NCBI GenBank assembly: GCA_902596675.1
Contig: CACJUO010000003.1
Span: 1-64,000 of the forward strand
Length of the DNA stretch: 64,000 nt
Direction of reading: 5' to 3'
Origin: an uncultured Pelagibacteraceae bacterium
GTDB lineage: Bacteria; Pseudomonadota; Alphaproteobacteria; Pelagibacterales; Pelagibacteraceae
Shown: piece after piece, positions 17,904-26,284 of the stretch
Layout of the letters: each line of letters starts with the position of its first letter
How positions within the stretch are numbered: the first letter of the stretch is position 1
Position numbers and translations under genes: made by a program
The notes under the pieces: model-generated
What the model was told of the DNA's origin: nothing
The model's input: only the letters and a program-made list of their open reading frames with translations
Databases searched by the model: none

Positions 17904-18629
17904 TTAATTTTTATAATCTGGCTCTTCTTTATCTAAAATGATCCTAATTTGAGATAAAAATAAATTTGCGAAATCTGTGGGAAAATTTTCATGTTCCTCT
18001 GCAGTTTTTTCTGCAATTTCATGGCTTACAACATTAAGTTCCTGGTTTGTTGATAGAGCTGTAAGATATGTTTCTGCTGCTCTCTCAAAATAATAAAGAG
18101 AGTTAAAACCTTCAGCCACTGTTCTTCCTGTGGTTAAAATTCCATGATTTGCAAGCAACATGTGTTGTTTGTTTCCTAAAGCATTTGCCATCTTAATGGA
18201 CTCTTCTTCTAGTCCTAGACCTCCAAATTCTTTGAATGCAGATACTCTATTGTAAAACATCATTGTATTTTGATCGATAGGTTTCATAACAGGATCTTTA
18301 AGAGTGGAGAGGGCAGTTGCATATTTTGAGTGAACATGAAAAATGCATCTTGCATGTGGTGCTTTTTCATGTATCGCGCTATGTATATATAGAGCTGTTG
18401 GATCAATTATGTCTGGTTTATTCTTTAGTTCTTCCTTATTTTCTTTTGTTACCAAGATTAAATCACTTGCCTTCATATTACTAAAATGAATGCCTGCTTT
18501 ATTTACATAAAAATCAGATGAGTTAGGGACGCATGCACTAAAATGGTTTGCAACACCCTCGTGCATATTTAGTCTTGCTGTCCATCTAAAAGTAGCAGCT
18601 AATTCTTTCTGTAATTCAGATATTTCCAT
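17904..18629 (-). CDS. Class II aldolase/adducin-family protein
   Basis: 241-residue zinc-dependent aldolase-type protein and first gene of the minus-strand operon. Metal ligands are visible as the HVH of CIFHVHSKYATAL near residue 98 and the His of ANHGILTTGRTVAEGF near 160. The family includes fuculose-phosphate aldolase, but many members with this N-terminus (ELAATFRWTARLNMHEGVANHFS) are uncharacterised. It diverges from the BKACE gene over a 35-nt gap, so both promoters must be very compact. The retro-aldol or decarboxylation substrate is unknown. Confidence 0.78.
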   Translation of the reverse strand: MEISELQKELAATFRWTARLNMHEGVANHFSACVPNSSDFYVNKAGIHFSNMKASDLILVTKENKEELKNKPDIIDPTALYIHSAIHEKAPHARCIFHVHSKYATALSTLKDPVMKPIDQNTMMFYNRVSAFKEFGGLGLEEESIKMANALGNKQHMLLANHGILTTGRTVAEGFNSLYYFERAAETYLTALSTNQELNVVSHEIAEKTAEEHENFPTDFANLFLSQIRIILDKEEPDYKN

Positions 18630-18664
18630 TTATATGATTTTAAAATATAGTTGAAAAATAAATT

Positions 18665-19552
18665 ATGAACAATAACGTTTTTATCTCATGCGCGGTTACT
18701 GGGTCTGGAGATACCGCAAGCAAACATCCTGATTTACCAAAAACTCCAGAGCAAATAGCTAAATCCGCAATAGAAGCAGCAAAGGCAGGTGCTGCAATTG
18801 CTCATATTCATGTAAGAGAAGAAGACGGAACGCCAAGCAGAAGACTAGAATTATATAAAGAAGTAGTAGATAGAATTAGGTCAAGTGAAACAGATGTTAT
18901 TTTAAATTTAACAACTGGGATGGGTGGAGATTTAGACATTGGTCAAGGTAAAAATCCTCTAGAGTTTGGGCCCATGACCGATATGGCAAATGTAATGGAA
19001 AGAATAGCTAATGCAGAACAATTTTTACCTGAAATTTGTACTTTAGATGCTGGTACATTAAATTTTGGAGATGGCTCTGTAATTACAGTTAATACACCAA
19101 ATGATTTAAGAAAGGCTGCAAAAAAATTACAAGAGATTAAAGTTAAGCCAGAAATAGAAGCATTTGATTTAGGAAATATGTGGTTTGGATCGCAATTGTA
19201 CAAAGAAGGCTTACTTGATGATCCACCAATGTTTCAAATGTGTTTAGGTATTCCTTGGGGAGCTCCCGCTACCCCATTAGCAATGCAAGCCATGAAAGAC
19301 ATAATGCCTAAAGAAGGAGTGTGGTCAGGTTTTGCAATTTCAAAAAACGAAATGCCATTTGTAGCTCAAACAGTTGTAATGGGAGGAAACCCAAGAGTAG
19401 GTTTGGAGGATAACTTATATTTATCAAAGGGCAAACTAGCAACAAATGCTCAATTAGTAGAGAAAGCAATAAGGATAGTTACAGATCTTGGAGCATCAAT
19501 AATGACAGCAGAGGAAACTAGGACAAAACTTAAGCTTGTTAAACACAAGTAA
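18665..19552 (+). CDS. cdhC: Beta-keto acid cleavage enzyme (dehydrocarnitine cleavage)
   Basis: 295-residue DUF849/BKACE protein. These zinc enzymes condense a beta-keto acid with acetyl-CoA and split it into acetoacetate and a new CoA thioester. The zinc-binding HIHVRE is at residues 47-52, and NLTTGMGGDLDIG, EICTLDAGTLNFG, CLGIPWGAPATP and NPRVGLEDNLYLSKG are family blocks. From memory it resembles Pseudomonas CdhC, which acts on 3-dehydrocarnitine. It shares one base with the following carnitine dehydrogenase gene (TAATG), a direct context match. The opposite-strand CdhB-like thioesterase completes the step. Confidence 0.85.
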   Translation: MNNNVFISCAVTGSGDTASKHPDLPKTPEQIAKSAIEAAKAGAAIAHIHVREEDGTPSRRLELYKEVVDRIRSSETDVILNLTTGMGGDLDIGQGKNPLEFGPMTDMANVMERIANAEQFLPEICTLDAGTLNFGDGSVITVNTPNDLRKAAKKLQEIKVKPEIEAFDLGNMWFGSQLYKEGLLDDPPMFQMCLGIPWGAPATPLAMQAMKDIMPKEGVWSGFAISKNEMPFVAQTVVMGGNPRVGLEDNLYLSKGKLATNAQLVEKAIRIVTDLGASIMTAEETRTKLKLVKHK

Positions 19553-20496
19553 TGTTAAAAATTAAAAAAGTTGCTGTAGTTGGAACAGGTGTAATCGGAA
19601 TAGGGTGGATTATAAGATTTTTAGCTCATAATAAAATCGTTTATGCTTACGACAAAAATCTTAAGCAAAAAAAAATTTTGATTAACGAAATAAAAAGAGC
19701 ACTTCCATATGTAAAAAAACTTTTTAACAAAAAAAAAATAAATTTAAATAATTTAAAATTTTATCTATCTTTAGAAGAAGCAGTTAAAGATGCTGATTTT
19801 ATTCAAGAATGTGCACCAGAAAATTATTATTTAAAAACTGTTTTAATGAGGGAAATTTCTAAAAGTTGCAAAAAAAATGTTTTAATTTCATCAAGTTCTT
19901 CAGGATTGTTGCCATCAAAGATTTTTTCAAAATGTAAAAATATTCAGAGAGGTATTATTGGCCATCCATTCAATCCTGTATATTTGTTACCTTTGGTAGA
20001 AATAGTTCCTGGTAAAAAAACTAGTGAGAAATCTTTAAAAGTTGCGAATAAATTTTATAAGTCAATTTCAATGAATCCGATAGTTCTAAAAAAAGAATTA
20101 CCTGGTTATTTATCTGATAGACTTCAAGAAGCCTTATGGAGAGAGGCGTTACATATTATTAATAATGGATATGCTACAACTGAGGATTTAGATAGAGCCA
20201 TAGAGGATGGTCCCGGTTTAAGATATTCTTTAATGGGAACATTTTTAACCTTCCATTTAGCGGGTGGAAAGGCTGGGATGAAGCATATGTTAGAACAGTT
20301 TGGGCCAGCATTAAAACTTCCATGGACCAAGCTTAAAGCGCCAAAATTATCAAAAAAACTCTCAGAAAGGTTGATTTCAGGTACCAAAAAACAATCTAGA
20401 GGAAAATCAATTAATCAACTGTCAAATATAAGAGACGAGTATTTAGTCAATTTACAACTATTTAGAAAAAAATATGAAAATAAAATTAGAAAATAG
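19552..20496 (+). CDS. lcdH: L-carnitine 3-dehydrogenase
   Basis: 314-residue NAD-dependent 3-hydroxyacyl-CoA-dehydrogenase-fold enzyme oxidising L-carnitine to 3-dehydrocarnitine. The Rossmann motif GTGVIGIG is at 11-18, the catalytic His138 and Glu150 lie in IGHPFNPVYLLPLVEIVPG, and DRLQEALWREALHIINNGYATTEDLD and LRYSLMGTFLTFHLAGG are characteristic of carnitine dehydrogenases rather than FadB-type enzymes. The C-terminal IRDEYLVNL is also typical. It is a stand-alone form; in some bacteria the thioesterase is fused to it, and here that domain is a separate gene at 16572-17039. Confidence 0.85.
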   Translation: MLKIKKVAVVGTGVIGIGWIIRFLAHNKIVYAYDKNLKQKKILINEIKRALPYVKKLFNKKKINLNNLKFYLSLEEAVKDADFIQECAPENYYLKTVLMREISKSCKKNVLISSSSSGLLPSKIFSKCKNIQRGIIGHPFNPVYLLPLVEIVPGKKTSEKSLKVANKFYKSISMNPIVLKKELPGYLSDRLQEALWREALHIINNGYATTEDLDRAIEDGPGLRYSLMGTFLTFHLAGGKAGMKHMLEQFGPALKLPWTKLKAPKLSKKLSERLISGTKKQSRGKSINQLSNIRDEYLVNLQLFRKKYENKIRK

Positions 20497-20532
20497 ATAT
20501 CTTAAGAAAAATTAAAATGGTAAATTAAATAC

Positions 20533-21567
20533 ATGGACTTTAACCACTTCTTAACTAGCTACATGCCGGATACAAATGTTGGTTCAAAACAACATTTTAA
20601 AAATATGTTGGAAGAATGTGTTGTTGCAGAGAAACTTGGTTATGCAACAGTATCAATTCCTGAACATCATTTAATAAATTTACTTATGATGCCATCACCT
20701 TTGCAGATGGCTGTAAAAATTGCATCTATCACAAAAAATATTAAAATAACAACTGGAATAGTTGTTTTGCCTCTTCACGATATGAGAACATATGCTGGTG
20801 ACGTCGCAACCGCAGATATTTTAACTGATGGCAGATTAATTTTAGGCGTTGGAAGAGGTGCTTTTGCTTGGGAGATGCAAAGATTAGGAACTCCCATAGA
20901 AAAATCAAAAGAAAAATTTATAGAGTCGCTCGAGGTATTACAATTATTGTTAAAAAACAAAGAGGTTTCATATAAAGGTAAATTCTATGATTTTGAACCA
21001 ATCACTATTATGCCTCGACCAATAAGTAATCCTGTACAAATGATGATAGCTGCCATGAATTTAGAAAGTATTAAAGATGCAGCATCAAGGGGATTTCATG
21101 TTCAATCAACAGTATTGTCAGGTACTAAAGATCTTTTATTAAGTAGAGTGAATGCGTTTAAAGAAGGTTGTACAAAGTTAGGGGAAGAGGGCAAACTGCT
21201 AAAACTTTCTATGCAACGTATGGCTTATTTAGCGAAAGATGAAAATGAAGCTAGAGAAAAAACAAAACTTGCTTACGAATATTACAAACGATTTGATAAT
21301 ATGTTTACTGGTCCTGGTAAAGTAAATGAAGGAAATATTGAAGCTTTGCCTAGAAAACAAACTTTAGACGAATTAAAAGAAAATCTTTTGATCTGTCCTC
21401 TGAATGAGATGATTGATAAGTTAAGTGTCTATGCCGAGGCTGGAGTTGACGAAATTATTCTTAGTTCAAGTTTTGGTCAATCACAAAAAGATTTAATAGA
21501 GTCGATGCATAGAATTGGTGAAAATGTAATTCCATATTTTAAAAAATCAAACATTCAAGTAGCATAA
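20533..21567 (+). CDS. LLM class flavin-dependent oxidoreductase
   Basis: 344-residue bacterial-luciferase-family protein. Family features are SIPEHHLINLLMMPSPLQMA near residue 40, ITTGIVVLPLHDMRTYAGDVATADILTDGRLILGVGRGAF, and a C-terminal LSVYAEAGVDEIIL. It lies 36 nt after the carnitine dehydrogenase gene and 6 nt before a hydrolase gene. This LLM/hydrolase pair resembles the LLM and hydrolase of the 5537-12098 operon. A flavin reductase partner is not nearby. It may oxygenate a compound linked to carnitine or to an unrelated substrate; I cannot tell. Confidence 0.82.
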   Translation: MDFNHFLTSYMPDTNVGSKQHFKNMLEECVVAEKLGYATVSIPEHHLINLLMMPSPLQMAVKIASITKNIKITTGIVVLPLHDMRTYAGDVATADILTDGRLILGVGRGAFAWEMQRLGTPIEKSKEKFIESLEVLQLLLKNKEVSYKGKFYDFEPITIMPRPISNPVQMMIAAMNLESIKDAASRGFHVQSTVLSGTKDLLLSRVNAFKEGCTKLGEEGKLLKLSMQRMAYLAKDENEAREKTKLAYEYYKRFDNMFTGPGKVNEGNIEALPRKQTLDELKENLLICPLNEMIDKLSVYAEAGVDEIILSSSFGQSQKDLIESMHRIGENVIPYFKKSNIQVA

Positions 21568-21573
21568 ATATCT

Positions 21574-22344
21574 ATGAGTATCATAGATTGTAATTTTTCA
21601 GTAACAGGATCAGGACCTGCAATTTTTTTTACCCATGGAGTAGGAGGAGCAGAGGATGCATGGAGGTTCATAGCTCCAAAACTCAAAGATAAGTTCACAG
21701 TTGTAACTTATGATTTAAGAGGCCACGGAAAATCACCCGTAAGTAATAAAGATTTTAATCTAGATGATCTTGTTTTAGATCTTGAGAGAGTTAGAGAAAG
21801 AACAGGTATAGAAAAAGCCCATTTTATGGGGCATTCTTTAGGAGGTATGATTGCTCCTGCTTATGCAAGAAAATTTCCCGAAAGAGTAATTTCAGTAGGT
21901 TTATTATCCACGGTGGCAGGAAGATCGGAAGAAGATAAACAAAAAGTGTGGAATGTTATTTCTGATTTAAAAAATAAAGGTGTTGAACAAACTTTAAAAA
22001 ATTTAACCACGAGGTGGTTTACAGATGACTTCATAGAAAAAAATCCTGATCTTGTATCAAGAAGATTAAATCAGGTTATAGATACTGATAAAGATGTTTT
22101 TATCAACGTATTTAAAATATATGCAGAAACTGAGATGATTTCATGGTTAAAAGAAATTAAGAAGCCATGTTTATTTATGACAGGAGAAAATGATGGAGGT
22201 TGTACACCTTCTCACAATGAAAGAATGTCAAATGAGATTGAAATTTCTAAATTGGTTATAATACCAAATGTAAAACACTCTTTTTTGATAGAGGCTCCTG
22301 AGCAAATAACAAATAACTTATTAGGATTTATTGAAAGTTTATAA
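21574..22344 (+). CDS. Alpha/beta hydrolase
   Basis: 256-residue hydrolase. HGVGGAED forms the oxyanion region near residue 21, YDLRGHGKSP is typical, GHSLGG holds the nucleophile Ser near residue 91, TGENDGG the acid, and NVKHSFLIEAPEQ the catalytic His. It is a clear paralogue of the hydrolase at 7872-8645, sharing RWFTDDF, KNPD and the TGE.D.G.TP pattern. It ends the plus-strand operon only 4 nt from the convergent SDR stop, with no visible terminator hairpin between them. Confidence 0.84.
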   Translation: MSIIDCNFSVTGSGPAIFFTHGVGGAEDAWRFIAPKLKDKFTVVTYDLRGHGKSPVSNKDFNLDDLVLDLERVRERTGIEKAHFMGHSLGGMIAPAYARKFPERVISVGLLSTVAGRSEEDKQKVWNVISDLKNKGVEQTLKNLTTRWFTDDFIEKNPDLVSRRLNQVIDTDKDVFINVFKIYAETEMISWLKEIKKPCLFMTGENDGGCTPSHNERMSNEIEISKLVIIPNVKHSFLIEAPEQITNNLLGFIESL

Positions 22345-22348
22345 AAAC

Positions 22349-23134
22349 TTAATGCATTCTTAAAGTGTTTCCATCAACACCAACAACTTGTCCTGAAATT
22401 CTAGAAGACTCATCTGAAATTAAATAGCAACACATATTCCCAATATCTTTTTCATAAACCCAAGTGTTTAGAGATGTCATAGAAACGAACTCACTTTCAA
22501 CAGCTTTTTTAGAAATTTTTAAAAATTTTGCTTTATCTCTGATTACTCTACCCATCCTGTCTCCTTTTACAGTTCCAGGACAAATCGCATTAACTCTAAT
22601 TTTAAATTTTCCTAATTCCATTGCTAATGTTTTTGTCATTCCCACAACTGCCCATTTACTTGCTGAATACGGAGATCTTAATGGAAAACCAAATATACCT
22701 GCAGTAGAAGATAGATTAACTACAGAACCACCTTTATTTTTTTTTAACATTGGAATTGCTAATTTTGAAAAAATAAAATGACTAATTACATTTATTTTTA
22801 ATGTTTGTTCCCAATCTTTTGTCTTAAGTTTTTCCATAGTTCCAGTTGGACCTGCTACTCCAACATTATTAATTAAAGCATCAATTTTTTGTGTTTTTTT
22901 TTTAATTTCTTTAAAAAAATTAGTCACATCGTTTTCATTTGAAGCATCACAATGAAAACTAAACAATCTTTTATTATTTAATGGATGTTTTTTTAATTTA
23001 TTTATTGATTTTTGATCTATGTCACACAAAAATACTTTTGCACCTTTTTCAAGACACTCTTTTGCTGTCGCCCAACCAATTCCTGTAGCACCAGCAGAAA
23101 TAATTATCTTTTTACTTTTAAAATTATATGACAT
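22349..23134 (-). CDS. Short-chain dehydrogenase/reductase (SDR)
   Basis: 261-residue classical SDR. The cofactor motif SAGATGIGWA is at about 13-22 (usual TGxxxGxG with the first residue changed to Ser), NNVG is near 90, catalytic Ser in NLSSTAG, and YSASK near 155. The C-terminus GQVVGVDGNTLRM is typical of a group of SDRs that oxidise hydroxy acids. It is the last gene after ProV and the BesD-like oxygenase. It could oxidise the hydroxylated product made by that oxygenase. Confidence 0.85.
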   Translation of the reverse strand: MSYNFKSKKIIISAGATGIGWATAKECLEKGAKVFLCDIDQKSINKLKKHPLNNKRLFSFHCDASNENDVTNFFKEIKKKTQKIDALINNVGVAGPTGTMEKLKTKDWEQTLKINVISHFIFSKLAIPMLKKNKGGSVVNLSSTAGIFGFPLRSPYSASKWAVVGMTKTLAMELGKFKIRVNAICPGTVKGDRMGRVIRDKAKFLKISKKAVESEFVSMTSLNTWVYEKDIGNMCCYLISDESSRISGQVVGVDGNTLRMH

Positions 23135-23142
23135 TATTTTAT

Positions 23143-23994
23143 TTAATCGGCTAAACCGTCAGATCTAACTTTATTTCTTTCTATATGTATGGGCAACACC
23201 TTTCCATAAATTGCTTTAGAATGTTCAGGTGTATTTACTCTCCATGGATCTAATACATATGCTGGTATACACATGTAACGTGAGGTTTTTCCTATTATTT
23301 TGGATACTCTATGCATAGTAAATCGTCCTTTAAATATTTGTAAATCACCAGGTTTTAGTTCAAGTTGTTTAACTTTTGAACGATCTCCATCTAACACTTT
23401 TTTTACTTCATCAAATCTTTCATTTCCTGGCTCTCTTATATTTGGACAATACTCAAATATCCCACCTTGCTCTGGTTTTTGTATCATAAGACTTAAAGTA
23501 AATTCGCAACTATCAAAATGCCAAGGCAATATACCATCAGGCTCCATTACATTATAAGCATGACAAGCTAAGGGATCAGCCCATCTATAAATTGGAGAAA
23601 TTCCTAGACAAGCGGACACGAATTTAAGTAGCTCTTCAGTTTCGTAAAGAAATTTCATTTCGGAATTTTTTGCAAAACAATCAGAGTTTAGATATCCATT
23701 GTATCTGTTCATAAAAATTCTTTTTGGATGATCCTTAGGAAGAGAGGGGTCATCTTTTGCATAAAGATATGCATTGATACTTTCTTTAGACATATAAACT
23801 TCATCTAGCTGTTGCTCTAATTCTTTTCTCATAACTGCTAAAGAATTTGGTAAAATAAAGTTTGGAATTACTGAACAACTATCATTTTCTAATTCTGCTT
23901 TACATTTTTCAATTATTTTTTTTATTTTGTGAGATTGTAAGTCGTGAATAGGATATTTTTCTAAATCAACAATTTTGCTTAAGTTTTTTTCCAT
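23143..23994 (-). CDS. BesD/HalD-family Fe(II)/2-oxoglutarate oxygenase (hydroxylase-type)
   Basis: 283-residue protein matching the plan of the HalD/BesD amino-acid halogenase family: YRWADPLACHAYNVMEPDG, LPWHFDSCEFTLSLMIQ, GGIFEYCPNIREP, VLDGDRSKV and LKPGDLQIFKGRFTMHRV. The iron ligands read H159-x-D161 and H228. Known halogenases of this family replace the Asp with Gly to make room for chloride, so the Asp here points to hydroxylation. The 2OG anchor is probably Arg239. It is sandwiched between a ProV ATPase and an SDR and is next to the BBOX-like gene. That context suggests a lysine-derived or quaternary amine substrate, such as trimethyllysine. The substrate is my inference. Confidence 0.72.
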   Translation of the reverse strand: MEKNLSKIVDLEKYPIHDLQSHKIKKIIEKCKAELENDSCSVIPNFILPNSLAVMRKELEQQLDEVYMSKESINAYLYAKDDPSLPKDHPKRIFMNRYNGYLNSDCFAKNSEMKFLYETEELLKFVSACLGISPIYRWADPLACHAYNVMEPDGILPWHFDSCEFTLSLMIQKPEQGGIFEYCPNIREPGNERFDEVKKVLDGDRSKVKQLELKPGDLQIFKGRFTMHRVSKIIGKTSRYMCIPAYVLDPWRVNTPEHSKAIYGKVLPIHIERNKVRSDGLAD

Positions 23995-24010
23995 AACTGC
24001 ACAATATAAA

Positions 24011-25036
24011 TTATGAGCTTCTCAGCGATTCTTGTAATTCTTTATTTGAGATATAACCTTTAGCGTTTCCTTGTTTATCGACAACTTCGCAATTGGAATT
24101 ACTACAAACAACTTGAGGTAGAAATTCCTCGATAAATTGATCTTCTTCAACTTTAATCAGGTTTGATTTATCTATACCATCTGATTGATTAATAGGTTTC
24201 ATTATAATTTTTGCTTTTATAACTTTTGTTCTGTTTACATCTTTTACAAATGCCTCAACATATTCATCTGCCGGGTTCATTATAATTTCTACTGGCGTTC
24301 CTACTTGCACAAGTTTTCCAGCATTTAAAATTCCAATATGATCCCCTAATCGAAGTGACTCATCAAGATCATGAGTAATAAACACTATGGTTTTTTTTAA
24401 TTCTGCTTGGAGATCTATCAATTGTTTTTGCATGTCACTTCTTATCAATGGATCTAATGCTGAAAAAGCTTCGTCCATAAGCATAATGTCAGTATCAGTG
24501 GCTAAAGCTCTTGCAAGTCCTACTCGTTGCTGCATTCCCCCAGATAGTTGAGCTGGATATTGATTTTCAAATCCAGACAAACCTACAGACTCAATTTTCT
24601 CCATTGCAGTAGCATTTCTTTTTTCAATTTCCACGCCTTGCATTTCAAGTCCGTAACCAACGTTTTGTAAAACTGTCTTATGCGGGAACAAGCCAAACCT
24701 TTGAAATACCATACTCATTTTTTGCCTTCTAAATTCAATTAGTTGCTCTTTATTGAGAGTGGTAACATCCTTGCCTTCAACTAAAATTTCCCCAGAAGTA
24801 GGATCTATCAATCTATTTAAATGTCTTATTAGCGTAGATTTACCAGATCCAGATAAACCCATGCACACAAAGGTTTCTCCTTCCTCAATTTTTAATGACA
24901 CATTATCTAATCCAACTGTGTGCCCAGTTTGCTCTAAAACATCCTCTTTTGTAGCACCCTCTTGAACCATTTTAAGAACGCTGGATGGTTTAGGTCCAAA
25001 AATTTTATATACATTATTGATTTCAATTTTTGACAT
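24011..25036 (-). CDS. proV: Glycine betaine/carnitine ABC transporter ATP-binding protein (ProV/OpuAA-like)
   Basis: 341-residue ATPase. The N-terminal extension YKIFGPKPSSVLKMVQEGATKEDVLEQTGHTVGL is the ProV hallmark. Walker A GLSGSGKS is at 60-67, the signature LSGGMQQ at 164-170 and Walker B with MDEA at about 187-190. The Ala in DEA replaces the usual Pro; both occur in ProV. The C-terminal CBS-like part is short and ends GYISNKELQESL. It has no permease gene in its own operon, so it presumably works with the single-chain ProW at 28077-30194. A second ProV is at 30274-31320. Confidence 0.87.
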   Translation of the reverse strand: MSKIEINNVYKIFGPKPSSVLKMVQEGATKEDVLEQTGHTVGLDNVSLKIEEGETFVCMGLSGSGKSTLIRHLNRLIDPTSGEILVEGKDVTTLNKEQLIEFRRQKMSMVFQRFGLFPHKTVLQNVGYGLEMQGVEIEKRNATAMEKIESVGLSGFENQYPAQLSGGMQQRVGLARALATDTDIMLMDEAFSALDPLIRSDMQKQLIDLQAELKKTIVFITHDLDESLRLGDHIGILNAGKLVQVGTPVEIIMNPADEYVEAFVKDVNRTKVIKAKIIMKPINQSDGIDKSNLIKVEEDQFIEEFLPQVVCSNSNCEVVDKQGNAKGYISNKELQESLRSS

Positions 25037-25111
25037 TTTTTAAAAGTCTAATTCTTTTAATGCATCAAAGCAAATCTACAATTAAATAAATAAAAAGCTT
25101 TCAACCATTAA

Positions 25112-25140
25112 TTGAATTGAAATTTTTACCATTTTATATA
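25112..25140 (+). promoter_or_regulatory. Possible promoter of the BBOX-like gene
   Basis: TTGAAT and TATATA are separated by 17 nt, with the -10 element ending only 10 nt before the ATG. No Shine-Dalgarno sequence is visible, so the transcript may be leaderless or nearly so. AT-rich background limits confidence. Confidence 0.35.
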
Positions 25141-25150
25141 ATTATTTATC

Positions 25151-26284
25151 ATGAATTCAATTTCTAAAATCTCAAAAAATAGCACTTACCTTCAAATTAT
25201 TTGGAATGATGGGGAGGAGAGTAAATTCAATTATATGTGGCTAAGAGATAATTGTCCAACCGCGCATGACAAAGATTCACGACATAGAATGTTTAATATT
25301 TTAGAAGTTTCTAAAGATATAAATCCTAAAAAATACTCTCTTAATGATGATGGTAAATTAGAAATTGAGTGGAGTGAGGGAGAACACATAAGTTATTATG
25401 ACCCAAAATGGTTAAGAGAAAATTGCTATACAATCAAAAATAAACAAAAATATATATCTCCTTATCAACTTTGGGATAATAACTTAAAAAATAATTTTGA
25501 AAGTATATGCATTGAGCATGATGAAGTAATTGACTCTGATGAAGGTTTAATAAAATGGCTTGAACTATTACATCATAAAGGTATTGCCATAGTTAAAAAC
25601 TCACCAACAGAAAAAAAATCAGGCTTTAAAATTCTTCATCGAATAAGCCATGTCAGAGAAACATTTTTTAAAACCCCTTTTGAGGTAATAAATATTCCAA
25701 AACCAAATAATTCTGCTTACACGGCGCATGCTTTAAGAAATCATATGGATTTACCTTGGTTTGAATTACCACCTGGTTATCAGTTTTTGCATTGTTTAGT
25801 AAATGATGCAAATGGTGGAGACTCTTCAGCAATCGATGGGTTTGCTGTAGCCGATTATCTTAGACAAAATGAAAAAGATATATTTGAGACACTGGTTTCT
25901 GTGCCTCTTAAATTTAGAGATAAAGATTATACTCAAGAATCTCACAGAAGCTATCATGCACCCGCAATTAGTTTAACAAAAGATAAAGATTTTCATGATA
26001 TTAGATTTAGTGTTGCAACGATGGATGCTTTAGATTGTCATCCAGATAAAATGGATAAAGTTTATAAAGCCCACCATAGATTTGGAAATCTTCTACACGA
26101 TGATAAGTTTCAGATTAAATTTAGATTAGGACCTGGAGACATATTTTCTTTTAATAATAGGCGTGTTTTACACGGCAGAACTGCTTTTGACCCAAATTCA
26201 GGTCATCGTCATCTTCAAGGATATTATTTAGATAGAGATGAAATACTTGGAAGATTGGAATATCTTAAAAAATATAAATCATAA
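25151..26284 (+). CDS. Gamma-butyrobetaine hydroxylase-like dioxygenase
   Basis: 377-residue two-domain protein. The N-terminal domain (about 1-100) has WLRDNCPTAHDKDSRHR, the GBBH-like zinc region, and a repeat-like WLRENC. The C-terminal TauD-type domain has iron ligands H198 and D200 (NHMDLPW) and H341 (LHGRTAF), then GHRHLQGYYLDRDEILGRL with the 2OG-binding Arg, which is very close to the eukaryotic and bacterial gamma-butyrobetaine dioxygenase ending. Reaction: gamma-butyrobetaine plus 2OG and O2 to L-carnitine. Trimethyllysine dioxygenase is a homologue and the main alternative. Only one of the usual three N-terminal Cys zinc ligands remains (C35), with H39 and H79 as possible replacements. 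The carnitine genes nearby support the assignment. Confidence 0.76.
   Translation: MNSISKISKNSTYLQIIWNDGEESKFNYMWLRDNCPTAHDKDSRHRMFNILEVSKDINPKKYSLNDDGKLEIEWSEGEHISYYDPKWLRENCYTIKNKQKYISPYQLWDNNLKNNFESICIEHDEVIDSDEGLIKWLELLHHKGIAIVKNSPTEKKSGFKILHRISHVRETFFKTPFEVINIPKPNNSAYTAHALRNHMDLPWFELPPGYQFLHCLVNDANGGDSSAIDGFAVADYLRQNEKDIFETLVSVPLKFRDKDYTQESHRSYHAPAISLTKDKDFHDIRFSVATMDALDCHPDKMDKVYKAHHRFGNLLHDDKFQIKFRLGPGDIFSFNNRRVLHGRTAFDPNSGHRHLQGYYLDRDEILGRLEYLKKYKS

Noticed and set aside
23143-23994. Halogenase call for the BesD-like protein
   Set aside because: The iron-binding motif keeps Asp (HFD). Known halogenases of this family have Gly at that position, so chlorination is unlikely.
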